Source: Candidatus Acidianus copahuensis | GTDB taxonomy: Archaea > Thermoproteota > Thermoprotei_A > Sulfolobales > Sulfolobaceae | DNA: 47,500 nt | Direction of reading: 5' to 3' | Assembly: GCF_000632495.1 (NCBI RefSeq) | Contig: NZ_JFZT01000039.1 | Coordinates: forward strand, 1-47,500 | Part shown: positions 8,927 to 18,252 of the stretch, piece after piece | How the letters are laid out: every line of letters begins with the position of its first letter | How positions within the stretch are numbered: the first letter of the stretch is position 1 | Made by a program: the position numbers and the translations under genes | Notes under the pieces: model-generated | What the model was told of the DNA's origin: nothing | The model's input: the letters and a program-made list of their open reading frames with translations, nothing else | Databases searched by the model: none

Positions 8927-10772
8927 ATGCAAGAAGTAGAGTATAAAATAACTAAAAGAATTAAAAATTATGAGAGAAATTTTAATTTTTTTGCAGCTAT
9001 TGCCACAGTAATAACTGGGATATTTACATGGATTTCAATACAGTTAAGAGAAGTTCTTCTTATAGAGAGTGGAATATTACTGTTTACTACAGCCCTCACA
9101 GTGCTTTCAGTAAATCTCATAATAGACTCCAAAGTAAAGTCTCATTCTAACTCTTGGATTTTTGTCTCGCCTCCAACAAAAGTAAGAAGTAAGGTTGATG
9201 AATTATGCGAACATAGACCTTCTTTATTAGAAGGAAACAACCCTGTAACGAGATTTGTTTCATGGCTATTTAAAAAGAGTTGGGCACACTTCGCCATAAT
9301 ATTTCCTAGTTTTGTGATATTTTATATAGTAATGATAACTGGACTTCTTGGATATCAATATTTAGGATCCTCTGGAATATCTTTAGTAAACTTTGCGTCT
9401 GATATAAGCTGGCTTTTTTGGTTTCCTTTACTTTGGTTACTGACTTGGATAGCAAATGGTAGGGCTTGGTGTCAGACATGTCCATTTAGTGGACAAGCTG
9501 AATGGATCCATAGACTTCATCCCTGGAAAAAGAGAAATAAAAAACTTGGGACTAAACTTAAGATGGCCAATTAAGTATAGCACAATCCTTTACTCAGCTG
9601 TTGGATTTTCTGTCTTAACTTGGATGGAAGAGTTTTACAACATAGGTGGACCAGGAATTCCTATGCTTACATCAGTAGTGCTAATTTACATTGGAGGGCT
9701 AGAGCTATTCATAAGTCTTTTATTCCAAGATAGAACTTTCTGCAGAACTATATGTCCACTCAGCGCTCCGTTAGCTGCTACTACGGTTATCTCTCCCCTT
9801 GGAACATTTAGGGCAAAGAATTCAGAAGTGTGTAAATCCTGCAACACGAAAGATTGTATGAAAGGAAACGACAAATCCTTTGGATGCCCATGGTTTGCGT
9901 CACCTGGAAGCAAAGAAAATTCACCAATGTGCGGACTCGCATCAGATTGTTACAAAGCGTGTCCACATGAAAATATTGATTGGAATATAAAGAAATTCCC
10001 ATGGTTAAGCGATCTAACTGGGGGAAAGAAAAGGTTTGACGTTGCTCTATCAGTTGCGATACTCACTGGAGTTGTCCTGTTTCAATTCGTAAACGCGCTA
10101 CCGTTCTATACTATGATAGATATGTACCTTAGCGCGATAACTGGGTGGGAAAATATAGCTAGACTACTAGTGCCGAGTCTAAGCCAATTTGGATATAGTA
10201 CATATGGATATCCAAATCCTTTAGATTATTTTGCAATAAATAGTATACCAGTTGTTGTTCTACTGCTAGTTTCAAAAATGGAACAGAGGAGGGGAATATC
10301 ATTAAAATGGGGATTTACTTCGTTGTCTTATGCCTTAATACCAATATTTGCATCAACAATACTTGCAAGAAATCTTCCGAAGTTCCTTGGAGGTTCGCCA
10401 TTAATATTGGGAGAAATCTTAAACCCGCTAGGTAAATCAACTGGCATACTGCCCACAGATAGCGGAATATTAACAATCCTGCACTCTCTTGGAAATCACC
10501 CCTTGAATGCAACGGCAGCATGGTGGGTTATGCTGGTAATGGAAGGAGTTATTGCGTTTGGAATGTATTTAGGAATAAGAGCCTCAGATATAATGGCGGA
10601 AAGTGACGGTTTAAGAAAGTCAAGTTATTATACTGTAATTATAGGTTTTGGACTTACCTTTATGTTAATTACGTATTGGATGTCGTCACCCAATAATCCT
10701 GCGCTTCCCTTTTACAATCCATATCTAGGTAACTTGATCTACAATCCTCTCCAAGCTACTCCTCCATTTTAA
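8927..10772 (+). CDS. Polytopic membrane iron-sulfur protein (NapH/NosR-like), interrupted by a +1 frameshift
   Basis: Two overlapping frames belong to one protein of about 610 residues. The first (8927-9574) has membrane helices and CQTCPFSGQAEW (C182, C185) and then ends. The second carries on from about 9545 with CRTICPLSAP, CKSCNTKDC, FGCPW and CGLASDCYKACP, then more helices. The motifs fit polyferredoxin-like membrane proteins that pass electrons across or along the membrane. The frames join in the run of six A at 9539-9544 (codons AAA AAA): with five A the protein reads smoothly through NLGLNLRW. So there is one extra A, or a programmed +1 event, or a sequence error. It is followed closely by the ferredoxin-CBS gene, and a related protein is encoded convergently at 11788-13752. 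Confidence 0.75.
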
Positions 10773-10782
10773 GGTGATTAGA

Positions 10783-11769
10783 GTGGAACCTGTTATAATA
10801 ATAGATGTAGATCGTTGTGTCGGCTGCTACATGTGTACAAAGGCTTGTGCCTTAGCTCAATGTTTAGAAGTTAGTGAGACGAGTAGGATTGTAGAGCTAG
10901 TGAGACCTGAAGATTGTACTGGTTGCAAAGCTTGTATGAGGGCTTGCCCATACAATTGCATAGTAGTGCTAAGCGAAGAAGAGCAAGTTCCGATAAGGGC
11001 AAAACTGACACTTTCAAGAGTAAGAAAATATATGAATAGAAAGGTTATAACGGTGAATCCCACATCTAGGATCGAAGAAGCTGCATATTTAATGAGTAAG
11101 CTGAACATAGGTTCACTCATTATACAAGAGGAAAATGAGATCAAAATAATTACAGAGAGTGATGTGTTACGTGCATGGGCGATGAAGAGAGAAAAAGATC
11201 GAGTTTTACATTTCTCTAATAGCGCTATAACGGTAGAAGGGAAAACGTTAGTGGATGAGGCTCTTAATATAATGCTAAATGCTGAAATAGGACATCTTCC
11301 TGTGTTAGAGAATGGGTCTCTAAGCGGAATGTTATCGATAAGGGATATACTCAGAGCATCATCACTAACGTTCCCCATAAAAGAAAGAATATTCCCAATA
11401 AATCCTAAGGACAAAGTAGTTAATTATACAGTGAAAGTACCAGTCATAAAAGATACAACAATTTCTAATGTTTATATGACTTTAACTGAAAATAATCTCA
11501 AAGCTTGTCTAGTTATGGAAAATCAGAATGTTGGTATACTTTCAATTAGAGATCTTACCTCAGCGTTAGCCTCTGGTAAATCGTTTAACGAGAGAATTGA
11601 ACCTAGATTAATCCCTCCTATTTCAGGCAATGAGGAAATAGCTAGAGCTGTAGCGTTTATGATAGAACATAACGTTAGACATCTACCAGTTGATAGAGGT
11701 AATGAGTTTCGAATGTTAAGCGTAAAAGAGATAGCTAAACATGCAGTTTGGATAAGTAAAAATAATTAG
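10783..11769 (+). CDS. 2x[4Fe-4S] ferredoxin fused to two CBS-domain pairs
   Basis: 328 residues from GTG 10783. That start has GGTGAT at 10773-10778 at Shine-Dalgarno distance and is preferred to GTG 10774, which overlaps it. Residues 12-22 (CVGCYMCTKAC) and 45-56 (CTGCKACMRACP) are two [4Fe-4S] motifs. From about residue 70 follow four CBS repeats in two pairs, seen as V-x-P-x-x-x-I-x-x-A starts and GIL/GMLS-x-RDIL ends. CBS pairs usually bind adenine nucleotides, so an electron carrier that senses energy state is inferred. Only 10 bases separate it from the preceding iron-sulfur membrane protein, so co-transcription is likely. Confidence 0.85.
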   Translation: MEPVIIIDVDRCVGCYMCTKACALAQCLEVSETSRIVELVRPEDCTGCKACMRACPYNCIVVLSEEEQVPIRAKLTLSRVRKYMNRKVITVNPTSRIEEAAYLMSKLNIGSLIIQEENEIKIITESDVLRAWAMKREKDRVLHFSNSAITVEGKTLVDEALNIMLNAEIGHLPVLENGSLSGMLSIRDILRASSLTFPIKERIFPINPKDKVVNYTVKVPVIKDTTISNVYMTLTENNLKACLVMENQNVGILSIRDLTSALASGKSFNERIEPRLIPPISGNEEIARAVAFMIEHNVRHLPVDRGNEFRMLSVKEIAKHAVWISKNN

Positions 11770-11787
11770 ATTATTTTTCAAAAAATT

Positions 11788-13752
11788 CTAACTCCCCTTA
11801 TTTCTATGAAGATAAGAACTTATATCAATAATCTCTAGATTATCGCATCCCTCAATACAATCTCCACAACCAACACAAGTTATCCTATTGCTAAAACCTT
11901 TTTTAGTTACGTCTGAACTTATTGGAATCTTTATTGGACATGCGTCATCACAAGAATGAGCCTTACAATTTCTACAGAGACTAGGATCCCTAGCCCTAAT
12001 CTTAAATAAAACCTTGTTAAATATTCCAGAAAAAGTTCCAAAACCACACCAGCCTTGCCTTGCACAAGAGTAAATACCGAATACTGGGGTAGTAAAGTAA
12101 AAGAACCACCACACATAATTAAGAGTAAACATTCCGTAAAAATCTAAGGGATTTAACGGCTTACCAGCAATTACTGGTTGAGCCCATACGTGGAAATCGG
12201 ACAGAACGTAAAGCGTAAACGCTACTATCATTGGTATTAGAAATAACCATCTTAAGTAATCCCATATTTTACTACTCCTTTTTGCCTTAAATTGATCATA
12301 AAATGCGTTTGTCCACATATGAGCTGCCATGCACGTTAAATTACAGTAAACCCTTCTTCCAAATAGAGAGGAAGCAAATACTATGATAAGTATGGAAATC
12401 GAAAAAGAAAGCAAAGTAACTGGAAATATCATCCCACTCATTCCAAATATATAATATGAAGTGTAATATGGAACGTAGACCACAAAAAGAGGAATTCCTA
12501 AGATGATGATTAAAGTCCAAGTCTTGACTTTACCTGTCTTAACTGTCCTAAACCTCTCATAGACCAAGAAAGCCATCTCCGCACCCATCATTATCACGTA
12601 GTAAGGAGTCATAGTAGCCATCATTATAGCAATGAAAGAACTCCAGAAGAAGGCGAAAAGCTCTCCTGAAATCAAGGCTGAATGATAAGCCGAAAGTGTC
12701 ATTGAAAGTGGGTTAATTGGAAATAGCCACCAAAGGCCAGTAAAAGGATGGGGGATGCCTTGCATTGAGTTAGCCATGTGATTTATTGAAGGCATATCGT
12801 TATGTGTTATTATATGAGTACTCATTCCCTTCATTATTCCTCCACTCATACCTAGAATTAGCGCAAGGACTGTCTCTCCAAATGCCATAATTATTTCTGT
12901 AGCATTGATCAGGACTAAAAAGGAGAAAAGATATTTCCACGTTTTCGTTATTCTTCTTTCGCCTATCTTATAAAATGTAAGTAAAAAGTACGCTACCATT
13001 GACAAAAGCATTGACAAAGAGATCAAGTAAAAGTTCATAAATGCTGAAAATCCTGTTAGGCCAACCATCATAAATAAGTTAAAGAACGCTAACGTTAAGG
13101 AAATTATCTGAATTCTTGAGCTTATGTTACTTCTAATCTCCATGAGGTATAGCATTATTATATTTATGACCATGATTATGTTAGAGATAATTGATGCATA
13201 AAATTCGGCAAATTTAGACAGATCAATATAAATGTTAGGCAAAAAAGCCATAGAAAAAGCGAAGGTAAAGAGAGCCCATTCCTTTATATCCCTAACTGAG
13301 AAAATTAGGAAAAATATAGCGTCGACCATCATCATAAACCCAAACGCTATATTACTTACGGAATCTATAATTGGATTACCTAGATGTGGGCCAAATGCCA
13401 AGGAAAAAGCATATCCCATTGCTAATTCATCAACAACAACTGTTAAAGCGTACAGTAGAGAAAGTTGAGCATTTCTTCTCCATTCAATCCTAGTATCTTT
13501 TACAGTTGTCGATAAAATTATAGGAACTGAGGCTAAAAGTAAACTAATTGGTTCCACATAAACTGACATATTTTTAAATAGAATTAAGGAAATATCTACA
13601 GCCTCAACCCCCATATACAGTAGAATCGAGGAAAGGAAAAATATACCCCTTTTACTAGTCATTTCTATTTTAACTGAAAAATAGAATATTACTAAATCTA
13701 TAGCCATCATTCCTATGATGTAAACTAAAATAGCTAATTGATGAGGGGACAT
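11788..13752 (-). CDS. Large polytopic membrane protein with C-terminal [4Fe-4S] domains
   Basis: 654 residues. The first 500 are mostly hydrophobic helices, probably more than ten, including a Met/His-rich loop (MKGMSTHIITHNDMPSINH) that could bind metal. The C-terminal part carries CNLTCMAAHMW, CARQGWCGFG, CRNCKAHSCDDACP and CVGCGDCIEGCD, enough for membrane-edge clusters plus two ferredoxin-type [4Fe-4S] clusters. The motif order echoes the frameshifted protein at 8927-10772, so the two are probably distant paralogs. The gene converges on the ferredoxin-CBS gene with 18 bases between the stops. A quinone- or terminal-oxidase-linked electron transfer role is inference. The name of a specific complex is not supported. 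Confidence 0.78.
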   Translation of the reverse strand: MSPHQLAILVYIIGMMAIDLVIFYFSVKIEMTSKRGIFFLSSILLYMGVEAVDISLILFKNMSVYVEPISLLLASVPIILSTTVKDTRIEWRRNAQLSLLYALTVVVDELAMGYAFSLAFGPHLGNPIIDSVSNIAFGFMMMVDAIFFLIFSVRDIKEWALFTFAFSMAFLPNIYIDLSKFAEFYASIISNIIMVINIIMLYLMEIRSNISSRIQIISLTLAFFNLFMMVGLTGFSAFMNFYLISLSMLLSMVAYFLLTFYKIGERRITKTWKYLFSFLVLINATEIIMAFGETVLALILGMSGGIMKGMSTHIITHNDMPSINHMANSMQGIPHPFTGLWWLFPINPLSMTLSAYHSALISGELFAFFWSSFIAIMMATMTPYYVIMMGAEMAFLVYERFRTVKTGKVKTWTLIIILGIPLFVVYVPYYTSYYIFGMSGMIFPVTLLSFSISILIIVFASSLFGRRVYCNLTCMAAHMWTNAFYDQFKAKRSSKIWDYLRWLFLIPMIVAFTLYVLSDFHVWAQPVIAGKPLNPLDFYGMFTLNYVWWFFYFTTPVFGIYSCARQGWCGFGTFSGIFNKVLFKIRARDPSLCRNCKAHSCDDACPIKIPISSDVTKKGFSNRITCVGCGDCIEGCDNLEIIDISSYLHRNKGS

Positions 13753-13849
13753 GTTAGACCAATTATAATTAAAAATAATCTAAATATAAACTAGTAGTCA
13801 TATATCTAGAGTCAAATTAACATAATTTACAGAAAATGAACATAAAAAT

Positions 13850-13905
13850 AAATCAGAGCTGCAGTGGTAATCATCACAATTCAAGCCGCCCATCGCTCAT
13901 CATTA
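13850..13905 (-). ncRNA. C/D box sRNA directly behind tRNA-Ala(CGC)
   Basis: Read on the minus strand: box C ATGATGA (13897-13903), a 12-base guide, a weak D' box TTGA, a three-base spacer, box C' GTGATGA, a 14-base guide, and box D CTGA (13853-13856). This is the order and spacing of archaeal 2'-O-methylation guide RNAs. It begins one or two bases after the tRNA 3' end on the same strand, so both may come from one transcript and be separated by tRNA 3' processing. No promoter fits between them. The target is not assigned: complements of the guides are not found in the short 23S segment of this window. Confidence 0.72.
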
Positions 13906-13906
13906 G

Positions 13907-13980
<74 letters not shown>

Positions 13981-14006
13981 ATAAATTAATCTCCTTAATC
14001 GAGTAA

Positions 14007-14453
14007 TTATTTTTTCTGGATCCTTCTAACATTTCTTCTAATTGTTCTCGTAACCAAATACCTACTTACTGATGCAACTCCTATAATAACACCAATAGCT
14101 AACATAAACTCAAGCGTTATTGCACCACTTATTACGTCAATTATAATTTCTCTTAAAAGAAAAGATATTGTAGCATCTATAACGTAAACTATACTCCTCC
14201 CTCTACCTTGGAAAAAGTCATATACGCTTAGATAAACCTCAAGGAAAACAATGATGAGTAGAACATTTTCCAGAATAACTTCTGCTACCCCTATAAAACC
14301 AAGAGAGAAGGATTGTATTGACTCAATAATTGCGCTAACTAACGAGAAAGCTAATCCTATAACTAGAAGAGCCTCGACCAGAACTGAAGTTGTTTTTATA
14401 ATTAGCCTGTTTATTCTTACGCTTAATTCTTTCTTATCCCTGTTGTCATGCAA
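14007..14453 (-). CDS. PsiE-like integral membrane protein
   Basis: 148 residues with four hydrophobic helices (about 22-42, 53-75, 85-108 and 112-132) between a charged N-terminus and a basic C-terminus (RNVRRIQKK). Length and layout fit the PsiE family, named for a phosphate-starvation-inducible E. coli protein whose role is unknown. The start overlaps the end of the arginine-deiminase-like gene by 31 bases on the same strand, so translation is probably coupled. If the first Met is wrong, there is no other ATG before the first helix. Confidence 0.7.
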   Translation of the reverse strand: MHDNRDKKELSVRINRLIIKTTSVLVEALLVIGLAFSLVSAIIESIQSFSLGFIGVAEVILENVLLIIVFLEVYLSVYDFFQGRGRSIVYVIDATISFLLREIIIDVISGAITLEFMLAIGVIIGVASVSRYLVTRTIRRNVRRIQKK

Positions 14454-15655
14454 TGTATTCCACCAAAACCTCCAGTTAACTCTGAGACATCTACCACAAT
14501 AAAATCCAGACCTTCCTCTCTTACTTCTCTAGTCTCAGGGAATACTTCATCCTTCAATTTAAGTTTATTTAGGAGATCTTCATAATTTCTCCTTGCTAGA
14601 TATTCTTTAACTCCATTAAGATTCCTTTTTACATCGGGAGAGATAAACTTTCCATCCTTTAAAGTAAGAAAGTTGGTAGCATATAGCAGCTGCTCTCCTA
14701 GAGAGACAGAAATGATTCTAAGTCCCTTGCTCTTTAAGTAAGAGAGAAGAGAGCACTTCTTCTTCCTCGTATATCCCTTCTCCTTCTTTTCGTATACATC
14801 TACAGTAGTGTTAGATAGAATATCCGGATTTCCTACAATAACGCCCTGCTTTGGAGAATTAATATACATATCCAAATGCATAGTTAACGCATAATCATTA
14901 TAGTGTTCTAAGACAGGATTATATGCAACTATTACCTCGTCAAAATCTACAGCCTCCATAGCTTGAACTATTCCGCCTATACTTGTCCTATCTCCAGTAC
15001 CGAAAATTACAAAATCGTCTAAAGCCAAGTAGTCACCTCCTTCAAGGAAAGCGGGTTCTGAAATTTCTTTAATTGGTTTCTCTCCAAGAGCAAGGAATCC
15101 AAGTTTAATCATCACAGTTTCCCTAGATCTTGCCCTCTTACTCATCCTACCTATGATTAGACCCTTATCTGTTATTATGCTCTGATCTCTAGTAAAGTAA
15201 AGGTTGGCCAAAGGTTCCTCATTTAGTATTCTAGTGAAATAATCCGATGTCCCCAAAGCCTCATGAGAGAGAACGGTTGGACTCAACAAGATTACGTTAA
15301 ATAAGGTTTCATCATCTAAATCTTCTATATCTTTTATAAAACCCTTTGCCTTCTTCTCAACTTCTCCATCTCCTTCAAATTTAATGTAATTCAAGGCAGT
15401 AGTCTCTAAAAACTTTCTAAATGATGGATTTGTCCTTGACGAATTAATAATCAATTCTTTAAGTTTCAAAACCTCTACTCCCATTTCCTTAAATGACTCC
15501 TGTAAAGACCTATGTTGATCTACAGCTTTAGAAATGTTAAACCTCCTCATGTAGAGGAATGAGTTAGGATCAAGCACGCCATAGAACATCTCTATTCCAG
15601 GTTCATGAACCAAAACGGCTTTGAGGTCATCCCACTCAGATTTTACCCGTAACAA
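14423..15655 (-). CDS. arcA: Arginine deiminase-like enzyme (amidinotransferase superfamily)
   Basis: 410 residues, the usual size of arginine deiminase. The N-terminal strand LKAVLVHEPG, an acidic EGGDYLALDD segment near residue 205, LHLDMYINS with the catalytic-type His near 260, and GGIHCMTTG with the nucleophile-type Cys at 402 follow the family's order of Glu, His and Cys. Arginine deiminase makes citrulline and ammonia from arginine. No ornithine carbamoyltransferase or carbamate kinase is next to it, so a full deiminase pathway is not shown here. The C-terminus is slightly unusual (HCMTTG where many have CMS-x-P). It overlaps the PsiE-like gene downstream. Confidence 0.82.
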   Translation of the reverse strand: MLRVKSEWDDLKAVLVHEPGIEMFYGVLDPNSFLYMRRFNISKAVDQHRSLQESFKEMGVEVLKLKELIINSSRTNPSFRKFLETTALNYIKFEGDGEVEKKAKGFIKDIEDLDDETLFNVILLSPTVLSHEALGTSDYFTRILNEEPLANLYFTRDQSIITDKGLIIGRMSKRARSRETVMIKLGFLALGEKPIKEISEPAFLEGGDYLALDDFVIFGTGDRTSIGGIVQAMEAVDFDEVIVAYNPVLEHYNDYALTMHLDMYINSPKQGVIVGNPDILSNTTVDVYEKKEKGYTRKKKCSLLSYLKSKGLRIISVSLGEQLLYATNFLTLKDGKFISPDVKRNLNGVKEYLARRNYEDLLNKLKLKDEVFPETREVREEGLDFIVVDVSELTGGFGGIHCMTTGIRKN

Positions 15656-16129
15656 TTAACCTCACCGACTTCAATAAGTATTAGCGAATGTTCCCTAGAC
15701 ATAGCTATTATATAGGGGGAATAACATAAAAGATTTTGGGAATCGACACCTTTAATTGAAACGTGCTATAATCAGACATATACATCCCACGAAACCTTAA
15801 ACAAAAATGAAAAAAGTTTAAAATTCAAGTAAACTTCTGGAGAAACGAGGAAGTAGATAAGCCAAATACTTCCAAAAACATTGAACAAAATCAGAAAAAA
15901 CTGAACATACACCATCCAATCTCTTTCAAAAATAGAAATGGATGAAAGGAGTTAATGGAAGTCTTGTATCTTCTATCTAAGAAATGAGTCTTGATTAAAC
16001 TTCTTACTACTTCTCTTAGAATAAATTTCCTAGCATAAATAAGTCCAAGTAAACTTGATTTTATATATAGTTATTTTTACTATCTCTAATTTGAATCTAA
16101 GGTAAAGATCAGACTTTCATTAGTAAACA
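15656..16129. other. Intergenic stretch
   Basis: No gene is seen. The 15850-15960 part is unusually A-rich on the plus strand and contains AACATTGAACAAAATC, which resembles AATAATTGAACAAAATAC near 22680. It may be two relics of one small element, but the match is too short to call. Confidence 0.35.
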
Positions 16130-16171
16130 GTGTTAGAGGAGTCTCCCATATTTTTAATCCTTATAAAAAAT

Positions 16172-16354
16172 ATGGACGAGATAAAAGCTATACGTTTTGC
16201 AGTAGAAATTCTAAAGGAAATGATGCCAGATGATTGTGGAGAACTTATGGAAAAAAAGTTTAACATTCTCTTAAAGCAAATAAAAGACAGAGGAATCGAA
16301 GAAGTATTTAGGGAATGGTTAGATGAGGATGAGGAAGTTATACTAAGTCCTTGA
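16172..16354 (+). CDS. Small acidic protein of unknown function
   Basis: 60 residues from ATG 16172. A GTG at 16130 would add 14 residues, but the A/T-rich box near 16148-16155 puts the transcription start close to the ATG. The protein is helical and acidic, with a Cys in DDCGELMEKK and a C-terminus DEDEEV. No family is recognised. Its last 17 bases overlap the convergent nucleotidyltransferase gene, so the two transcripts are complementary at their 3' ends. Confidence 0.5.
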   Translation: MDEIKAIRFAVEILKEMMPDDCGELMEKKFNILLKQIKDRGIEEVFREWLDEDEEVILSP

Positions 16355-17024
16355 AAGCTTTGCCAATTTCTTCGCTCGCTTCCTCAACATCCTTTACCGA
16401 GTCTATAGATCTCCAGTAAACGTTATCAAATTTTTTCCCTACTAAGAGCTTTTTCTCAGCAAGTATAGGAAAAGTCAACTTCTCAATATCCCCTTTTTCT
16501 GGAAGATATTCAAGGGCTTTGGACTTTAATAGGTAAACCCCAGCATTAATCCAGTAATCATTTAAGATAGGTTTTTCAACGAAACTTACAACGTGTTTTC
16601 CTGAGGTTTGGACAACACCATAAGGACTTCTAAGCGGAACTAAGGCTATGGATGCTACTCCTTCAGGTTCTTTTAAGTAATCCAAGTTTAAGTTGGTTAA
16701 TATATCACCATTTATCACGATAAACTCATCGTTCAAAAATTGCTTTACGTTATAGATCGCTCCAGCAGTACCTAAAGGTTCCTCTTCCATACTGAGTAAA
16801 CAACTAACCTTTAATTTTCCACAGTTTTTGGAAATCCATTCCATTAACACCTCCTTTTTATACCCACCAAGAATTATAAACGATGAAATACCATAATTTC
16901 TAAGCCAAATAATTTGCCATTCCAAGATAGGTTTTCCGCTTATCTCTATAAGAGGCTTAGGTTTATCATCAGTAAGAGGCCTTAATCTCTTACCGAATCC
17001 GCCTGCTAATATTAGAGCTTTCAT
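16338..17024 (-). CDS. Sugar-phosphate nucleotidyltransferase
   Basis: 228 residues forming a single nucleotidyltransferase domain. LILAGGFGKRLRPLT at residues 4-18 is the NTP-binding signature, KPKPLIEI follows, and INGDIL near residue 102 carries the metal-binding Asp. It lacks the left-handed beta-helix tail of GlmU-type proteins, and its size fits glucose-1-phosphate or mannose-1-phosphate nucleotidyltransferases. The base and sugar used cannot be read from sequence. It stands alone, but a GT4 glycosyltransferase is encoded on the same strand 2.2 kb away. Confidence 0.85.
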   Translation of the reverse strand: MKALILAGGFGKRLRPLTDDKPKPLIEISGKPILEWQIIWLRNYGISSFIILGGYKKEVLMEWISKNCGKLKVSCLLSMEEEPLGTAGAIYNVKQFLNDEFIVINGDILTNLNLDYLKEPEGVASIALVPLRSPYGVVQTSGKHVVSFVEKPILNDYWINAGVYLLKSKALEYLPEKGDIEKLTFPILAEKKLLVGKKFDNVYWRSIDSVKDVEEASEEIGKAFKDLV

Positions 17025-17099
17025 AATAGTCTACCAATTCTAAAAAATTTAAGGTTTATAGTAATACTGCTACGTTAAATGTGTAATATGAGTATAGTA

Positions 17100-17605
17100 T
17101 GTGATCTACCCTGCACTAAAGTGTGGAGCTTCCTGCTTCACCGTTTACCCTCGCGTTGGATTTAACTAAGTAGAGGGGTCAGCTTCACAGGATCAGTGGA
17201 TCCCGCCCCGAAGCGGGGAAAACGTTAAGGGAACCGACTAAATCGCGGTCTGCGATGTATCCACAACTTTCATAGAAGAAAGTCCTCTGTGAAAGGGGCA
17301 TTTCTTCTTGATGTAACCACAACGAGGACAAGTCCTTGAGGTGTAGGCTGGGTTGACTAGCTTGAATTCCTTTTGATATTTCTCTATCTGCTAAGTGAAT
17401 ATCTTCCCCATCTCATAGAAACCAACGTCGTGTAAATGAAGTCAGAGTAGTCTAGTTGAAAGTGAAACAAGTTACTTGTTTTTTATATCCTCCATAATTA
17501 ACGTGTCATAGTTCTCAGCGAAGAATTTCCCTATCTTGTAGTATAAACGTCTTAACATTAAGGCTTGCTTATCATAGCACGTTAAAATACTGTAACATAA
17601 GAAAC
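17100..17605 (-). pseudogene. Decayed tnpB gene of an IS200/IS605-type element
   Basis: Several frames on the minus strand together spell out TnpB: LYYKIGKFFAENYDTLIMED (RuvC-II region, about 17480-17560), FKLVNPAYTSRTCPRCGY (zinc finger, about 17310-17365), and YESCGYIADRDLVGSLNVF (RuvC-III, about 17218-17275). They are broken by stops and shifts. The end near 17110-17145 (AGGAAGCTCCACACTTTAG) resembles a degenerate right end. No tnpA and no clear left end are seen. The N-terminal half is missing. This is a dead element, more decayed than those at 1441 and 20681. Confidence 0.7.
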
Positions 17606-17819
17606 GAGAGTATTATAGAATATCAGTTAATCAAATATTTGACGAAGATATGACTGAACTTACCTTAACAATGTAAAAGTCCTTATTTAATGTATTACTA
17701 CTAGATCTCGAAACGAACAACTTCTATTCTAACTGGTGTGCAGAAAGAGAAAATCTCTATATTGAAATTCAAAATAATAGATTCATAACTAACTTCTCTA
17801 TAACGACGTTAGTCTTCAA
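17606..17819. other. Short gene-free stretch beyond the tnpB relic
   Basis: A/T-rich with no frame or fold recognised. It may be the lost N-terminal part of the tnpB relic, but no TnpB motif can be read in it. Confidence 0.3.
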
Positions 17820-18170
17820 TTAGATAAAAGTATTCGGTTTAGCCTCTCCTTTCAATCTTATCATGGATAGAAGAATCTCGTTTCCATTGCTCAGCCTTTC
17901 TAGAAGATATATCGACAATACCCTGATTTTCTCTTGTCTACATCGCAAACACTGATCTAATGAATGGATTACTTCGTCTTTAAATCTAGTTTCTAACGAC
18001 ATATACGTTTTCTCGTTCTCTATTTCCCTTATTTCCTTTTCAATTTCTGACATAACCTTAAGCAAGTCCTCATCTTCTTCTCCTTTTCTAAGTTCGAGAA
18101 GATATCTTCCAGCCTCTATAACTTTCCCCTCATTTAAGTAATCTACTGCCTTCATTAATTCTGTAAACAT
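17820..18170 (-). CDS. Hypothetical helical protein with a CxxC motif
   Basis: 116 residues, strongly alpha-helical and charged. The centre (LKVMSEIEKEIREIENEKT) has the pattern of a short coiled coil, and CLRC lies near residue 74. The repeated LL-x-L-x-x-G and L-x-x-L patterns suggest helical hairpins, possibly a TPR- or HEAT-like fold. No family is recognised. It ends before the tnpB relic and starts 82 bases after the stress-protein gene on the same strand. Confidence 0.6.
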   Translation of the reverse strand: MFTELMKAVDYLNEGKVIEAGRYLLELRKGEEDEDLLKVMSEIEKEIREIENEKTYMSLETRFKDEVIHSLDQCLRCRQEKIRVLSIYLLERLSNGNEILLSMIRLKGEAKPNTFI

Positions 18171-18252
18171 TATTTAATCTTCCATTTCTTACCTTAAAAA
18201 TACTTAGCTAACTTCCATAACCCTAAAAGACAGGCTTTAGGTTGTAAAATCA

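Noticed and set aside
9456..10772. Second half of the iron-sulfur membrane protein as a separate gene starting at ATG 9456
   Set aside because: The first 30 codons lie in another frame of a well-conserved Cys motif and give a sequence with no membrane or family character; one frameshifted gene explains both halves better.
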